The translations under genes and the position numbers were made by a program. Shown here piece by piece: positions 19,166 to 27,529 of a stretch of DNA of 64,000 bases. Location: assembly GCF_011058215.1 (NCBI RefSeq), contig NZ_JAALFG010000004.1:248001-312000 (forward strand), written 5' to 3'. This DNA comes from Devosia aurantiaca. GTDB taxonomy: Bacteria > Pseudomonadota > Alphaproteobacteria > Rhizobiales > Devosiaceae. The notes under the pieces were generated by a model that worked only from the letters and a program-made list of their open reading frames with translations, was not told the DNA's origin and made no database searches. Each line of letters opens with the position of its first letter. The first letter of the stretch is position 1.

Positions 19166-19977
19166 ATGTCCGCCAATCATTCTCTCATGGCCGCCGGCCT
19201 CGACCTCGGCTATGGCGACCGCCAGATCGTTTCCGCGCTCGATCTCTCCGTGCCCGCCGGCAAGCTCACCGTCATCGTCGGCGCCAATGCCTGCGGCAAG
19301 TCCACGCTCCTCCGCGGCCTCGCGCGCCTGCTGACGCCCAGCCGCGGCGCCGTCTACCTCGATGGCAAGCCCATCCACCAGATGCGCACACGCGATGTCG
19401 CGACTATTTTAGGCGTCCTGCCGCAATCGCCCATCGCGCCGGACGCCATCACCGTCACCGATCTCGTCGGCCGCGGCCGCTACCCGCATCAGGGCTGGTT
19501 TCGCCGCTGGACCCCGAGGACGACCAGGCCGTCGCTGAAGCCCTCGCCGCCACCGACACCGCCGATCTCGCCGATCGCCCCGTCGACGAACTCTCCGGCG
19601 GCCAGCGCCAGCGCGTCTGGATCGCCATGGCGCTCGCCCAGCAAACCGACCTCCTGCTGCTCGACGAACCCACCACCTTCCTCGACATCAACCACCAGGT
19701 CGAAGTCCTCGATCTCCTCACCGATCTCGTCAAGGAACGCGGCCGCACCATCGTCGTCGTCCTCCACGACCTCAACCTCGCCTGCCGCTATGCCGACCAC
19801 ATCGTCGCCATGAAATCCGGCCAGATCGTCGCCGAAGGCCGCCCCGTCAACGTCGTCACCGAAGCTGTCGTAAAATCCGTCTTCGGCATGACCTCCCGCG
19901 TCGTCGTCGATCCGATCTCCAACACCCCCATGATCGTCCCCATCGGCCGCCACCATGTGGAAAAGCAGCTGGCCTAA
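19166..19977 (+). CDS. Iron-siderophore ABC transporter ATP-binding protein (one frame break)
   Basis: This FepC/FecE-type ATPase, about 270 residues, powers the importer from the cytoplasmic face. VGANACGKSTLLRGLARLL is Walker A, ELSGGQRQRVWIAMALAQ the signature, LLLLDEPTTFLDI Walker B and VVLHDLNLACRYADH the switch His. The frame breaks at 19516, where one G is missing; corrected, the region reads WTPEDDQAVAEALAATD. Walker A has Ala-Cys where Gly-Cys or Ala-Gly is common. It is the last gene of the 16113-19977 operon. Confidence 0.87.
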
Positions 19978-20002
19978 TTTGCGCGAATGTCTCGGCTCCA
20001 TT

Positions 20003-20140
20003 CCATCCCTCCCCTAGAGGGGGAGGGTAGCGCAGCTTAGCCGCTAGGCTTAGCGCAGCTGGGTGGGGTGGAGCCCAGCACTCCACTCCCGCGACCCCAC
20101 CCTCATTCCCTCCCCCTCAAGGGGAGGGAGGCGCATGGGC
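20003..20140. repeat. Two facing GC-rich palindromic repeats
   Basis: CCTCCCCTAGAGGGGGAGGG at the left and CCTCCCCCTCAAGGGGAGGG at the right flank AGCGCAGCTTAGCC and a TGGAGCCCAGCACTCCA-like hairpin. It is the most complete copy of the repeat family in the window and lies between a gene end and the dinB promoter. Confidence 0.6.
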
Positions 20141-20189
20141 CAATCCACAGCTCGCTACAAAGCTATCATTGACTCTAGAGAACAGAAAA

Positions 20190-20204
20190 GAACAAATAGA
20201 GAAC
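20190..20204. promoter_or_regulatory. LexA (SOS) box of dinB
   Basis: GAAC at 20190-20193 and GAAC at 20201-20204 are separated by exactly seven bases, the direct-repeat SOS box of alphaproteobacteria (GAAC-N7-GAAC). A further GAAC lies at 20180. The box is 18 bases before the dinB start and downstream of a TTGACT (20169-20174), so LexA would block the promoter. Confidence 0.82.
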
Positions 20205-20221
20205 ACATTCGCGAGGACACC

Positions 20222-21470
20222 ATGCCCGCAACCATCCTTCACGCCGACCTCGACGCCTTCTACGCATCCGTCGAGCAATTGCTGAACCCGGACCTGCGCG
20301 GCAAACCCATTGCTGTCGGCGGCGGCGTCGTCCTCGCCGCTTCCTACGAAGCCAAGGCCTTTGGCGTGCATGGTGGCATGTCCGGCCGCAAGGCGCGCGA
20401 ACTCTGCCCGCAAATTATCTTCACCGGCGGCAATTTTGCCGAATACCAGCGCCTCGGCGACGCCGCCATCGCCGTCCTCCACGACTTTACCCCCGCCGTC
20501 GAGCGCATTTCCATCGACGAGGCCTTTGCCGACGTCGCTGGCTGCACCCATCTTTTCGGCTCGCCCGAAGCCATCGCCGCTACCATCCGCCGCCGCGTCC
20601 GCGAAGAGCTCGGCCTCCCTATCTCCGTCGGCGTCGCCGGCACCAAGCAACTCGCCAAGATCGCCTCCCAGGTCGCCAAGCCCGACGGCCTCGTTCATGT
20701 CGCGCCCGGCACGGAAATGGATTTTTTTGCGCGACCTGCCGGTCGGGCTCATGTGGGGCGTCGGTCCGGTCACCGAACGCAAGCTTAAGGAAGAGGGGAT
20801 CGAAACCATCGGCCAGCTTGCCGCCACCCCTGGCCGCTCGCTGCGAGGCCTTCTGGGCGACGCCGTCGGCGACAAGCTCGCCGATCTTGCCAGCAATCGC
20901 GACAGCCGCAAGATCGTGACCCACAAGCGCGCCCGCTCTGCCGGCGCCCAGTCCGCGCTTGGCCATAAACCGGCTACCGAAGCCACGATCAAGCCGACGC
21001 TGCGGCATCTCGCCGATCGCGTCACCTCGCGCCTTCGCGCCAAGGCCCTGGCGGGCCGCACCATCACCATCCGCGTCCGCTTTGCGGACATGCGCGCCGT
21101 CACCCGCTCCATGACCCTCGATGCGCCGATTTCCGCCACTGTCATGGTCGCCGAGATCGCCGAAGAACTGGTGCGCGCCGCGCTCGCCGATCACCCACGC
21201 GAACGCTTCATCTCGCTTTTGGCCGTGTCCGTCTCGCATATCGACGACCAGCCCCACATCCAGCTCGAACTGCCGCTCGGCCTGCCGGACGAAAAACGCC
21301 GCCCCGGTGCCCGGCAGGGCGCTGCCCGCTGGTCAGCCGATCGCGCCATGGACAAGGCGCGTACCCGCTTCGGGCGCGACAGCATCGGCTATGCCGTGAC
21401 CCAGCTTGAAAAACGGAAGTCCGTCCCCGACGCCTTCCGCGAACTTGCAGAAAAAGACCTAGGCCACTGA
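20222..21470 (+). CDS. dinB: DNA polymerase IV (one frame break)
   Basis: This is a Y-family translesion polymerase, about 415 residues. MPATILHADLDAFYASVEQ has the first catalytic Asp and the steric-gate region, and ISIDEAFADVAG has the Asp-Glu pair. LGLPISVGVAGTKQLAKIAS follows, then the thumb LMWGVGPVTERKLKEEGI and the little-finger domain. A T run of seven at 20722-20728 carries one T too many; with six the frame reads EMDFLRDLPVGLMWG. The start ATG 20222 follows GCGAGGA, and an SOS box lies just upstream. Its end overlaps the facing histidine kinase gene by 12 bases. Confidence 0.92.
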
Positions 21471-22820
21471 ATCCATTGCCGTGAGTGCCGCCGGCTCCAC
21501 CACACGCAGCGGAAATCGCAGCGTAAAGGTCGAGCCGACCCCTTCGGCGCTCCGCACCTCGACCTTGCCGCCATGCAGCGCCATGATCTGCGACACGAAA
21601 TTGAGCCCGATCCCGGTGCCCGGCAGCCCCTCGGCCGTCCGCGCCCTGAAAAATCGCTCGGTGACGAAGCCGATCTCGTCGCTCGGAATGCCGACGCCCC
21701 GATCTTCGACGCTGATCAGCACATCGCCGCCCTGCCGCTCGCCGCGCACCTCCACAGGCGCGTCACCCGGGGAATATTTGAGCGCATTGGAAACAAGGTT
21801 TTGCACCGCTTGCTCAAGCAGCGTCGTGTCCGCCTGAACGAGCTTGGGCAAATTGCCGATATCGAGCTCGATCCGCCGCTGATCCTCGTCCGGCTGGTTG
21901 TCGACGACGTTTGCGACCAGCGCCGGAAGATTGCATGGCCGGGCCTGGAAGCTGATCTCGCCCTGTTCAAGCCGCGCCGCGTTGAGCGTTGATTCCATCA
22001 GCCGCGTCAGCCGCAAACAGGCATTGCGGATCTTGCCGATCCGCGTTCTCAACTCGTCCGGTGTCATCTCCATGCCGCGCCGCAACATGCGCTGCGCGCT
22101 CGAATCGATGATCGATAGCGGCGTCCGGAACTGGTGCGACACCACTGAGGTGAAAGCGCGGTGGAGGCGCGAGACTTCCCGCTCATGCGCCAGCGCTGCC
22201 TCGGCGCGCATGGCCGTTCGCAGGCCGCGCACCAGCAAAATGGCGACAACCACGACCGCTACCAGCGTTGCCAGGAGAAAGCCCAGGATTTCGAACAGGA
22301 TCTGCTGCCGTCCGGCGCGCACCGCTTCCTGCCGATCCCGCCCGTCCAGCATGCCGGCATTGGCAAAGTCGCGCATGGTTGAGGCGATGGACCGCGCCAT
22401 TTCGTGCAAGGCAAGGACACCGTCCGTGTCCGCGGGCGTAAGGTTTGCGAGGATCGGCCGCTCCGCTTCGAGAAGGGGACGCAGGTTGGCAATTTCGTCG
22501 TCATAGCCCATGGCCGCGACACGCGCCGTCATCTGCCCTTCTTCGAAAAGCTTGATGCGGCTGTCGAGCAGATCGAACCGCAACTGCAATTCGTCCCGCG
22601 CCACGCGTCCAGCCTCGAACAGCAGCGCCGTATCGGCAAGCCGCATGGCCTCATACTGGCCCTGGCTCGAAAACCAGATCACGCCCTCGGCGGGTTCGCC
22701 GCGCAGGCGGCTTTCGTTGAGCGCCAGCCGCGTCACCGCGGTCAGCAGCAAAACAAACAACATCGTCAGGGCAAGCGCCGCGACCAGGAAGGGCCGCGAG
22801 CGCCAGGGCCGCGCGGTCAT
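21459..22820 (-). CDS. Membrane sensor histidine kinase
   Basis: This is a 453-residue inner-membrane kinase. Helix one is at about residues 12-32, and a periplasmic domain of about 140 residues rich in charged helices follows. Helix two is at about 180-200, where LVAVVVVAILLV occurs. The HisKA core has the phospho-His in VVSHQFRTPLSII. The ATPase has LVSNALKYSPGDAP (N box), DRGVGIPSDEIG (G1) and GTGIGLNFVSQIM (G2). The start ATG 22820 overlaps the stop of the upstream periplasmic protein (ATGA), so both are made together. No response regulator is adjacent. Confidence 0.9.
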   Translation of the reverse strand: MTARPWRSRPFLVAALALTMLFVLLLTAVTRLALNESRLRGEPAEGVIWFSSQGQYEAMRLADTALLFEAGRVARDELQLRFDLLDSRIKLFEEGQMTARVAAMGYDDEIANLRPLLEAERPILANLTPADTDGVLALHEMARSIASTMRDFANAGMLDGRDRQEAVRAGRQQILFEILGFLLATLVAVVVVAILLVRGLRTAMRAEAALAHEREVSRLHRAFTSVVSHQFRTPLSIIDSSAQRMLRRGMEMTPDELRTRIGKIRNACLRLTRLMESTLNAARLEQGEISFQARPCNLPALVANVVDNQPDEDQRRIELDIGNLPKLVQADTTLLEQAVQNLVSNALKYSPGDAPVEVRGERQGGDVLISVEDRGVGIPSDEIGFVTERFFRARTAEGLPGTGIGLNFVSQIMALHGGKVEVRSAEGVGSTFTLRFPLRVVEPAALTAMDSVA

Positions 22821-23329
22821 TTCACGTCGAGCGCCTTGAGCTGCCACACCCAGCGGTCATGGAGGCGCCGGTCCTGCAAGGCCGGTTCATCGTCGCGCGG
22901 ATAGATGATCCAGATCGGACCCTTGTCGCTGACCTGCATTTCCTCGCCATTGACCTTGGTCGCCAGCAAGACGTCATAGTTCTGGAAATCGCTCATCGGC
23001 ACTTCAACCGTATAGTCGTTGAGCGCGGAAGCAAAAACGCTTTCCCCCGTCGCCCCGACGCGCTCCAGCACCGTGCGGCCAAGCACGCCTTCGAAGGTCT
23101 GCACGCCATCGGTCCAGGGCGTCGTCGTCTTGATTTCGACCACGCCAAGCCCTTCCAGCATCTCGCGATCGAAGGCCGCGCCGCCATCGCTATTGCTGAC
23201 CGCGACCGCACCGGTAACGGCCAGGATCACAGGACCGGTAGGCGCCGGCAAAGCCTCCTGCGCCCAAATCGGTGAAAACGAAAACAGCAGTGCAGAAACA
23301 ACCAAGGCGCCGCGCGCAAGTGCCGACAT
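22817..23329 (-). CDS. Periplasmic molybdopterin-binding-fold protein, kinase partner
   Basis: This is a 170-residue protein with a signal peptide (MSALARGALVVSALLFSF, cut after WAQ). NYDVLLATKVNGEEMQ and DKGPIWIIYPRD resemble the small SUOX-like molybdopterin-binding domain. It contains no Cys, so the Mo-ligating Cys of sulfite oxidase is absent and catalysis is unlikely. The four-base overlap with the kinase suggests that it senses something for, or binds, the kinase's periplasmic domain. This role is inference from context. Confidence 0.65.
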   Translation of the reverse strand: MSALARGALVVSALLFSFSPIWAQEALPAPTGPVILAVTGAVAVSNSDGGAAFDREMLEGLGVVEIKTTTPWTDGVQTFEGVLGRTVLERVGATGESVFASALNDYTVEVPMSDFQNYDVLLATKVNGEEMQVSDKGPIWIIYPRDDEPALQDRRLHDRWVWQLKALDVK

Positions 23330-23494
23330 AGCCAGTCCCCGTGACTATTGTTGAGTGTCGGTCTTTATCTACTTCGACCCTGAACAGCGTGCATCAAAAA
23401 TTTGCATCTGGCGGCACGCCCCAATGCTCGGGAAGTGAATCGATCTCTGAAGTTTTGGTGCTAAACACTTTTGCCATCAGCACAGAGCCCACCC

Positions 23495-24634
23495 ATGTTG
23501 CCGCACCAGCGCGTCTATTTTCTGCAATTCGTCTTTGCTTTGGCCATGGGCGCGCTACTGTCGCGATTGCCAGATCTGCAAACTGAATTTGCCCTGACGG
23601 AAGGGCAGGTGGGTCTTCTCCTCATCACCATGTCCTGCGGCGTCCTTGTCGGCCTCACTTTCCTGGGCCGCACCGTCGAGCGCTTCGGCGCCCGCACCAC
23701 GGCCTTCGTCACCATCTTCGCCGCGTCGCTGCTTTACGCTCTGGTGCCCTGGATGCCCTCGGCTCCCTTCGCTGCGCCGCTCATGTTCATCGCGGGCGTC
23801 CTGGCCGGGGCACTCGAGATCAATGCCAATGTCGAAGCCGACCGGCACGAGGCACTGCTCGGCCGCCGCATCATGAGTCGCGTCCACGGCATGTGGAGCC
23901 TGGGCTTCTTCGTCACCGCCCTGGTCGCTGCCGTGCTCCGCCAGGCCGGCATATCCGTCGAGCTCCACATGGCCGCTGTCCTTGCCGTGGTGGTCGTCTC
24001 GGGCACGATCGTCTTCTTGCCCATGCGCACCGCACCGAAACGCAATAATGGCGTCGAGGGCGAACAGCCACCTTTCGCCTTTCCCACAATCGGCATGCTA
24101 CCGCCGTGCCTCCTCGGCGCCGCCCCGCTCTGGGTCGAGGGCGCAGGCGTCGATTGGTCGGCCATCTACATGCGCGATGCCTTCGATGTTCAGCCGCTGA
24201 TCGGCGGTCTCAGCGTCACGCTTTTTTCTCTCGCCATCGCAGTAGGCCGCCTCGGCATGGACCCGGTCGTCGACCGCTTCGGCCCGCGTCCCGTTGCCAC
24301 CGTGCTCCTTTCCATGGCCATCGCCGGCCTGGTCATGGTTGCAACCGCACCAAGCCCGATTCTCGCGCTGCTCGGCTTCACCCTCGCCGGCATCGGTTGC
24401 TCCTCAGTCTACCCGCTGGCCATCTCCGCCGCCGCGCGCCGCACCGATCGTCCTGCAGCCGTAAACGTTGCCGCGCTGAGCCAGACGACCTTCGTCGTTT
24501 TCTTCGCCGGCCCGCCGCTTCTCGGCTTCATCGCCGAACACATCGGCATCCGCTTTTCTTATTGGGTCATCGTTCCAGTGCTGCTCGCAGCCCTGCTGGT
24601 CACGCCCGCGCTCGCCAAGAACCCGGCCAAATGA
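23495..24634 (+). CDS. MFS transporter (YbjJ-like)
   Basis: This is a major facilitator protein of about 379 residues. It begins MLPHQRVYFLQFVFALAMGALLSRLPDLQ, and LTFLGRTVERFGARTTAF is the loop 2-3 signature. INANVEADRHEALLGRRIMSRVHGMWSLG is typical of YbjJ-like carriers of unknown substrate. Twelve hydrophobic segments can be counted roughly. An in-frame TTG at 23471 would add eight residues; no strong ribosome site is seen for either. It stands as a single gene. Confidence 0.82.
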   Translation: MLPHQRVYFLQFVFALAMGALLSRLPDLQTEFALTEGQVGLLLITMSCGVLVGLTFLGRTVERFGARTTAFVTIFAASLLYALVPWMPSAPFAAPLMFIAGVLAGALEINANVEADRHEALLGRRIMSRVHGMWSLGFFVTALVAAVLRQAGISVELHMAAVLAVVVVSGTIVFLPMRTAPKRNNGVEGEQPPFAFPTIGMLPPCLLGAAPLWVEGAGVDWSAIYMRDAFDVQPLIGGLSVTLFSLAIAVGRLGMDPVVDRFGPRPVATVLLSMAIAGLVMVATAPSPILALLGFTLAGIGCSSVYPLAISAAARRTDRPAAVNVAALSQTTFVVFFAGPPLLGFIAEHIGIRFSYWVIVPVLLAALLVTPALAKNPAK

Positions 24635-24723
24635 AAGGCCCGCACTATCGACCGCCTTCGCGTGAACGACGAACTCAAACCGCGCACAAACCGCGGTCAA
24701 ACCATAAATAACAGGGAGGAAAG

Positions 24724-24798
24724 TGGTACGCCCTAGGGGAATCGAACCCCTCTCTGCACCGTGAGAGGGTGCCGTCCTGACCGATAGACGAAGGGCGC
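24724..24798 (-). tRNA. tRNA-Glu (anticodon CTC)
   Basis: On the minus strand it reads GCGCCCTTCGTCTATCGG at the 5' end, with anticodon stem GCACC/GGTGC, loop CTCTCAC, T-arm GAGGGGTTCGATTCCCC and encoded CCA. Length is 75. It is nearly identical to the next gene except at the wobble base and one D-loop base. Confidence 0.93.
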
Positions 24799-24847
24799 GT
24801 AACCGCCGCCTTTGTACCGTCTCCGCCTCGCACACGCAAGGGGAGGG

Positions 24848-24922
24848 TGGTACGCCCTAGGGGAATCGAACCCCTCTCTGCACCGTGAAAGGGTGCCGTC
24901 CTAACCGATAGACGAAGGGCGC
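24848..24922 (-). tRNA. tRNA-Glu (anticodon TTC)
   Basis: This is the same 75-base structure with anticodon loop CTTTCAC and encoded CCA. It is 49 bases upstream of the CTC copy on the minus strand, so both are likely from one transcript. The CTC copy looks like a duplicate whose wobble T became C. Confidence 0.95.
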
Positions 24923-25025
24923 ATCAGCGCGATGGCCGTCGTATAAGGGGGCGATTTGTTTGCGCAACCCCATTTCGCATTGATCCTGTGAGGATTTTTT
25001 CTGGCCCCCGAAAAGAAGGAAGTTT

Positions 25026-25502
25026 TCAACAGCCCGAGAAGGTGACGGGCCGGCGATAGCCGCGTGGACGGTCGCGAATATCCACATGAATGAAGCTGCG
25101 ACCCGGATAGCAGCCGAGACCGCCAACGCTGTCGAGGCTCATTGCGAAGGCGATCAACTGCTCCTTGGGTACGCCGGGAATGTAGAAATCCGCCGCCATG
25201 CACTTGGTGTGGTAGGAATTGTCCGCGCCGCCGGCCGCCGCATTGTGCTGCCCATCGCGATAGCCCGAATTCATCACCACCTTCTTGCCGAACTTGCCCT
25301 CGAACTCCCAGATCACGAAGCGCAGCTTGGGCGAGATGCAGAAAGCGTTGACCTCTTTGGAGCTCACATAGGTCCCCCAGTCCTGCCGCATGCCGGAATA
25401 GCCCGAGCCGCTGCCGCTGGCGAACATCGCCATCGGTACGCAACCGGCCAGCATTAGTGCGGTGGCAAGAACGGCAGCAAGGCTGCGGAGGGGACGAAAC
25501 AT
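25026..25502 (-). CDS. Lipoprotein of the YcbK/DUF882 (peptidase M15-like) family
   Basis: This is a 158-residue envelope protein starting MFRPLRSLAAVLATALMLAGC, whose LAGC lipobox predicts a lipid-anchored Cys. The core shows NSGYRDGQHN, SYHTKCMAADFYIPG (His and Asp metal ligands) and SFIHVDIRDRPRG (second His), the D-Ala-D-Ala carboxypeptidase-like zinc pattern. A role in peptidoglycan trimming is likely but not proven for this subfamily. The upstream ATG at 25520 is in frame and would spoil the signal peptide. Confidence 0.8.
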   Translation of the reverse strand: MFRPLRSLAAVLATALMLAGCVPMAMFASGSGSGYSGMRQDWGTYVSSKEVNAFCISPKLRFVIWEFEGKFGKKVVMNSGYRDGQHNAAAGGADNSYHTKCMAADFYIPGVPKEQLIAFAMSLDSVGGLGCYPGRSFIHVDIRDRPRGYRRPVTFSGC

Positions 25503-25585
25503 CGCGACTCTCCCGAGCACTGTCGCCGTTCGGCAACAAGCAATGGGTCATGGGGAACAGTCGCTAAAATACGATCGGTTTCGCT

Positions 25586-25690
25586 AACCCCCAGCTAAGA
25601 GGGAGGGTTAGCGCCCGGTTAATCCTGAGTTGGTCCCACCGACTCAGAAGCAGCTCCTCCCCCCTCCTAAAGGGGGAGGCCGGGTGGGGG
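25586..25690. repeat. GC-rich palindromic repeat pair
   Basis: CGCTAACCCCCAGCT with AGGGAGGGTTAGCG, then CTCCCCCCTCCTAAAGGGGGAGG form two hairpins around TGAGTTGGTCCCACCGACTCA, itself a hairpin. It is the same family as 20003, between the ends of two minus-strand genes. Confidence 0.55.
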
Positions 25691-25700
25691 TCCTCTACGA

Positions 25701-26117
25701 TCACCAAACCCCAGTATTCGCCATCGACTTCCATGGCTCCTGCGGATCCATATGCCCTTCCTGGATCAGCTCGATCGAAATCCCGTCCGGCGAGCGCACG
25801 AAAGCCATATGCCCGTCGCGCGGCGGCCGGTTGATGACTACGCCCATGTCCTGCAGATGCTGGCAAAGCGCGTAAATGTCCTTGGTCCGGTAGGCGAGAT
25901 GCCCGAAATTGCGCCCGCCAGTATATTCTTCCGGATCCCAGTTATAGGTCAGCTCCACTTCGCCGCCTGTATCGCCCGGTGCCGCAAGGAAAATCAGGGT
26001 GAAGCGGCCCTTTTCGTTTTCGGTGCGGCGCACCTCTTCGAGCCCCAGCCCCGCGCAATAAAACCGCAGGCTTTCCTCGACATTGCTGACGCGCACCATC
26101 GTGTGCAGATACTTCAT
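25701..26117 (-). CDS. gloA: Lactoylglutathione lyase (glyoxalase I)
   Basis: This enzyme isomerises the methylglyoxal-glutathione hemithioacetal to lactoylglutathione. It has 138 residues, normal for the family. MKYLHTMVRVSNVEESLRFY holds the first metal His, GEVELTYNW a Glu, NFGHLAYRTKD the second His, and DGISIELIQ the last Glu. Start ATG 26117. It is a single gene, and its cytosolic detoxification role is well established for the family. Confidence 0.92.
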   Translation of the reverse strand: MKYLHTMVRVSNVEESLRFYCAGLGLEEVRRTENEKGRFTLIFLAAPGDTGGEVELTYNWDPEEYTGGRNFGHLAYRTKDIYALCQHLQDMGVVINRPPRDGHMAFVRSPDGISIELIQEGHMDPQEPWKSMANTGVW

Positions 26118-26302
26118 TTGGCTTCTCCGGCAGTTGTTCTGGCCTCCGGCTAACAGGCCAATCGGGGCGCCGCAATGACGCGCAAGGCCGCGTTGGATAA
26201 AATCGCAAGATCTTCTTAACTTTTGAGCCTGAATCGGACAGACTGATTTGATCTTGTGTGGCGTACCCCGCGCGCGGCGGGCGAGTGAAAAGGCGTAAAG
26301 TC

Positions 26303-26917
26303 ATGGGGGCCAAGGTCAGTGGCGAGGGCGAAATGCCCGCCGACCTGTCTGAAACCGGTTCGATCCGTCCGGCCGACTCCCCGGAGGGCCACGCCGAGCC
26401 CGACACTATTGAAGTGACCGGCACCATCAAATGGTTCGATGCCGGCAAGGGTTTTGGCTTCATCGTCCCTGACAACGGCATGGCCGATGTCCTTCTTCAC
26501 GTCACCTGCCTTCGCCGCGATGGCTACCAGACTGCCTATGAAGGCGCCCGCATCGTCGTCGAGGCGCTGAACCGCCCCGGCGGACTTCAAGCCTTCCGCA
26601 TCGTCTCGATGGACGATTCGACCGCCCGCCATCCCTCGCAGATGCCCGCCCCGCGCACCCATGTCGTGGTCGAGCCGAGCTCGGGCATGGTTCGGCTCGA
26701 GGTCAAATGGTTCAACCGCATTCGCGGCTTCGGCTTCCTGTCGGCCGGGGAGGGAACTCCCGACATCTTCGTCCATATGGAAACGCTCCGCCGTTTCGGC
26801 ATCACGGAATTGCGTCCGGGCCAGTTCGTTCTGGTGCGCTATGGTGAGGGCCCCAAGGGCCTTATGGTCGCCGAAATCCGGCCGGAAGGCTGGGGCGACG
26901 CGCCGTCGTCGCACTAG
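26303..26917 (+). CDS. Tandem cold-shock-domain protein
   Basis: This is a 204-residue nucleic-acid-binding protein with two CspA-like domains. The first (about residues 40-100) has GTIKWFDAGKGFGFIVPD and the RNP2 counterpart DVLLHVTCL. The second (about 135-195) has EVKWFNRIRGFGFLSA and DIFVHMETL. Start ATG 26303 follows AAGGCG; a GTG at 26258 is also in frame. Such double-domain proteins beside a DUF192 gene are usual in Hyphomicrobiales. It is probably an RNA chaperone in stress or stationary phase. Confidence 0.88.
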   Translation: MGAKVSGEGEMPADLSETGSIRPADSPEGHAEPDTIEVTGTIKWFDAGKGFGFIVPDNGMADVLLHVTCLRRDGYQTAYEGARIVVEALNRPGGLQAFRIVSMDDSTARHPSQMPAPRTHVVVEPSSGMVRLEVKWFNRIRGFGFLSAGEGTPDIFVHMETLRRFGITELRPGQFVLVRYGEGPKGLMVAEIRPEGWGDAPSSH

Positions 26918-26941
26918 GGCAGGGGTCAGAGGTCACATTTC

Positions 26942-27421
26942 GTGTTTGATGTTATCGCCGAACAAGCCAAACCGCGCCCGCTGCGCACCCTCGTTGCTGC
27001 CGGTGCAGCGCTTCTGATCAGCCTTCCGCTCGCCGCCTGCAGCGCCGAAGACACGCTAGTCATCCACTCGGAAAACGGCGATCACAGCTTCAAGGTCGAG
27101 GTCGTCGATACGCCCGAAACCCGTGCCAAGGGCCTGATGTATGTTCAGGAATTGGCCGACGACGCCGGCATGCTGTTTGATTTCAAGGAGAGCCGCCCGG
27201 TCTCCTTCTGGATGATGAACACCTATATCCCCCTCGACATGCTCTTCATCGAGGCCGACGGTACCGTTCTCAACATCCACAGCAACGCCCGCCCGCACGA
27301 CCGCACCTCCATCCCCTCCGATGGCCCGGTCCAATACGTCCTGGAAATCCCCGGCGGCGTCGCAACCAAGCTCGGCATCGAAGCCGGCGACACGGTGGAG
27401 CACGAAAGAATAGCGCAGTAG
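26942..27421 (+). CDS. DUF192 family exported protein
   Basis: This is a 159-residue protein starting at GTG 26942, 24 bases after the cold-shock gene. The N-terminus contains LVAAGAALLISLPLAACS, a secretion or lipoprotein signal. FKVEVVDTPETRAKGLMYVQEL, GMLFDF, VSFWMMNTYIPLDMLFI and VQYVLEIPGG are the DUF192 pattern. The molecular function of the family is unknown. Confidence 0.85.
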   Translation: MFDVIAEQAKPRPLRTLVAAGAALLISLPLAACSAEDTLVIHSENGDHSFKVEVVDTPETRAKGLMYVQELADDAGMLFDFKESRPVSFWMMNTYIPLDMLFIEADGTVLNIHSNARPHDRTSIPSDGPVQYVLEIPGGVATKLGIEAGDTVEHERIAQ

Positions 27422-27432
27422 GTCGCCCTGAC

Positions 27433-27515
27433 TCGGTCCCACCTTCCCCTCAGAGGGGAAGGCAAGCAGAGCTTGGCGACGAAGGAGCCTAGCGCCGCTC
27501 GGAAGGGGGTAGCTT
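27433..27515. repeat. GC-rich palindromic repeat
   Basis: CCTTCCCCTCAGAGGGGAAGG is a strong hairpin, followed by CAGAGCTTGGCG and CCTAGCGCCGCTCGG. It is a diverged member of the 20003 family, between converging DUF192 and hemolysin III genes. Confidence 0.5.
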
Positions 27516-27529
27516 CTCTTCTCGATAGC

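Noticed and set aside
23330..23494. Small gene between the periplasmic protein and the MFS gene
   Set aside because: The short plus-strand frame beginning at 23341 lacks a ribosome site and overlaps the MFS start in another frame.
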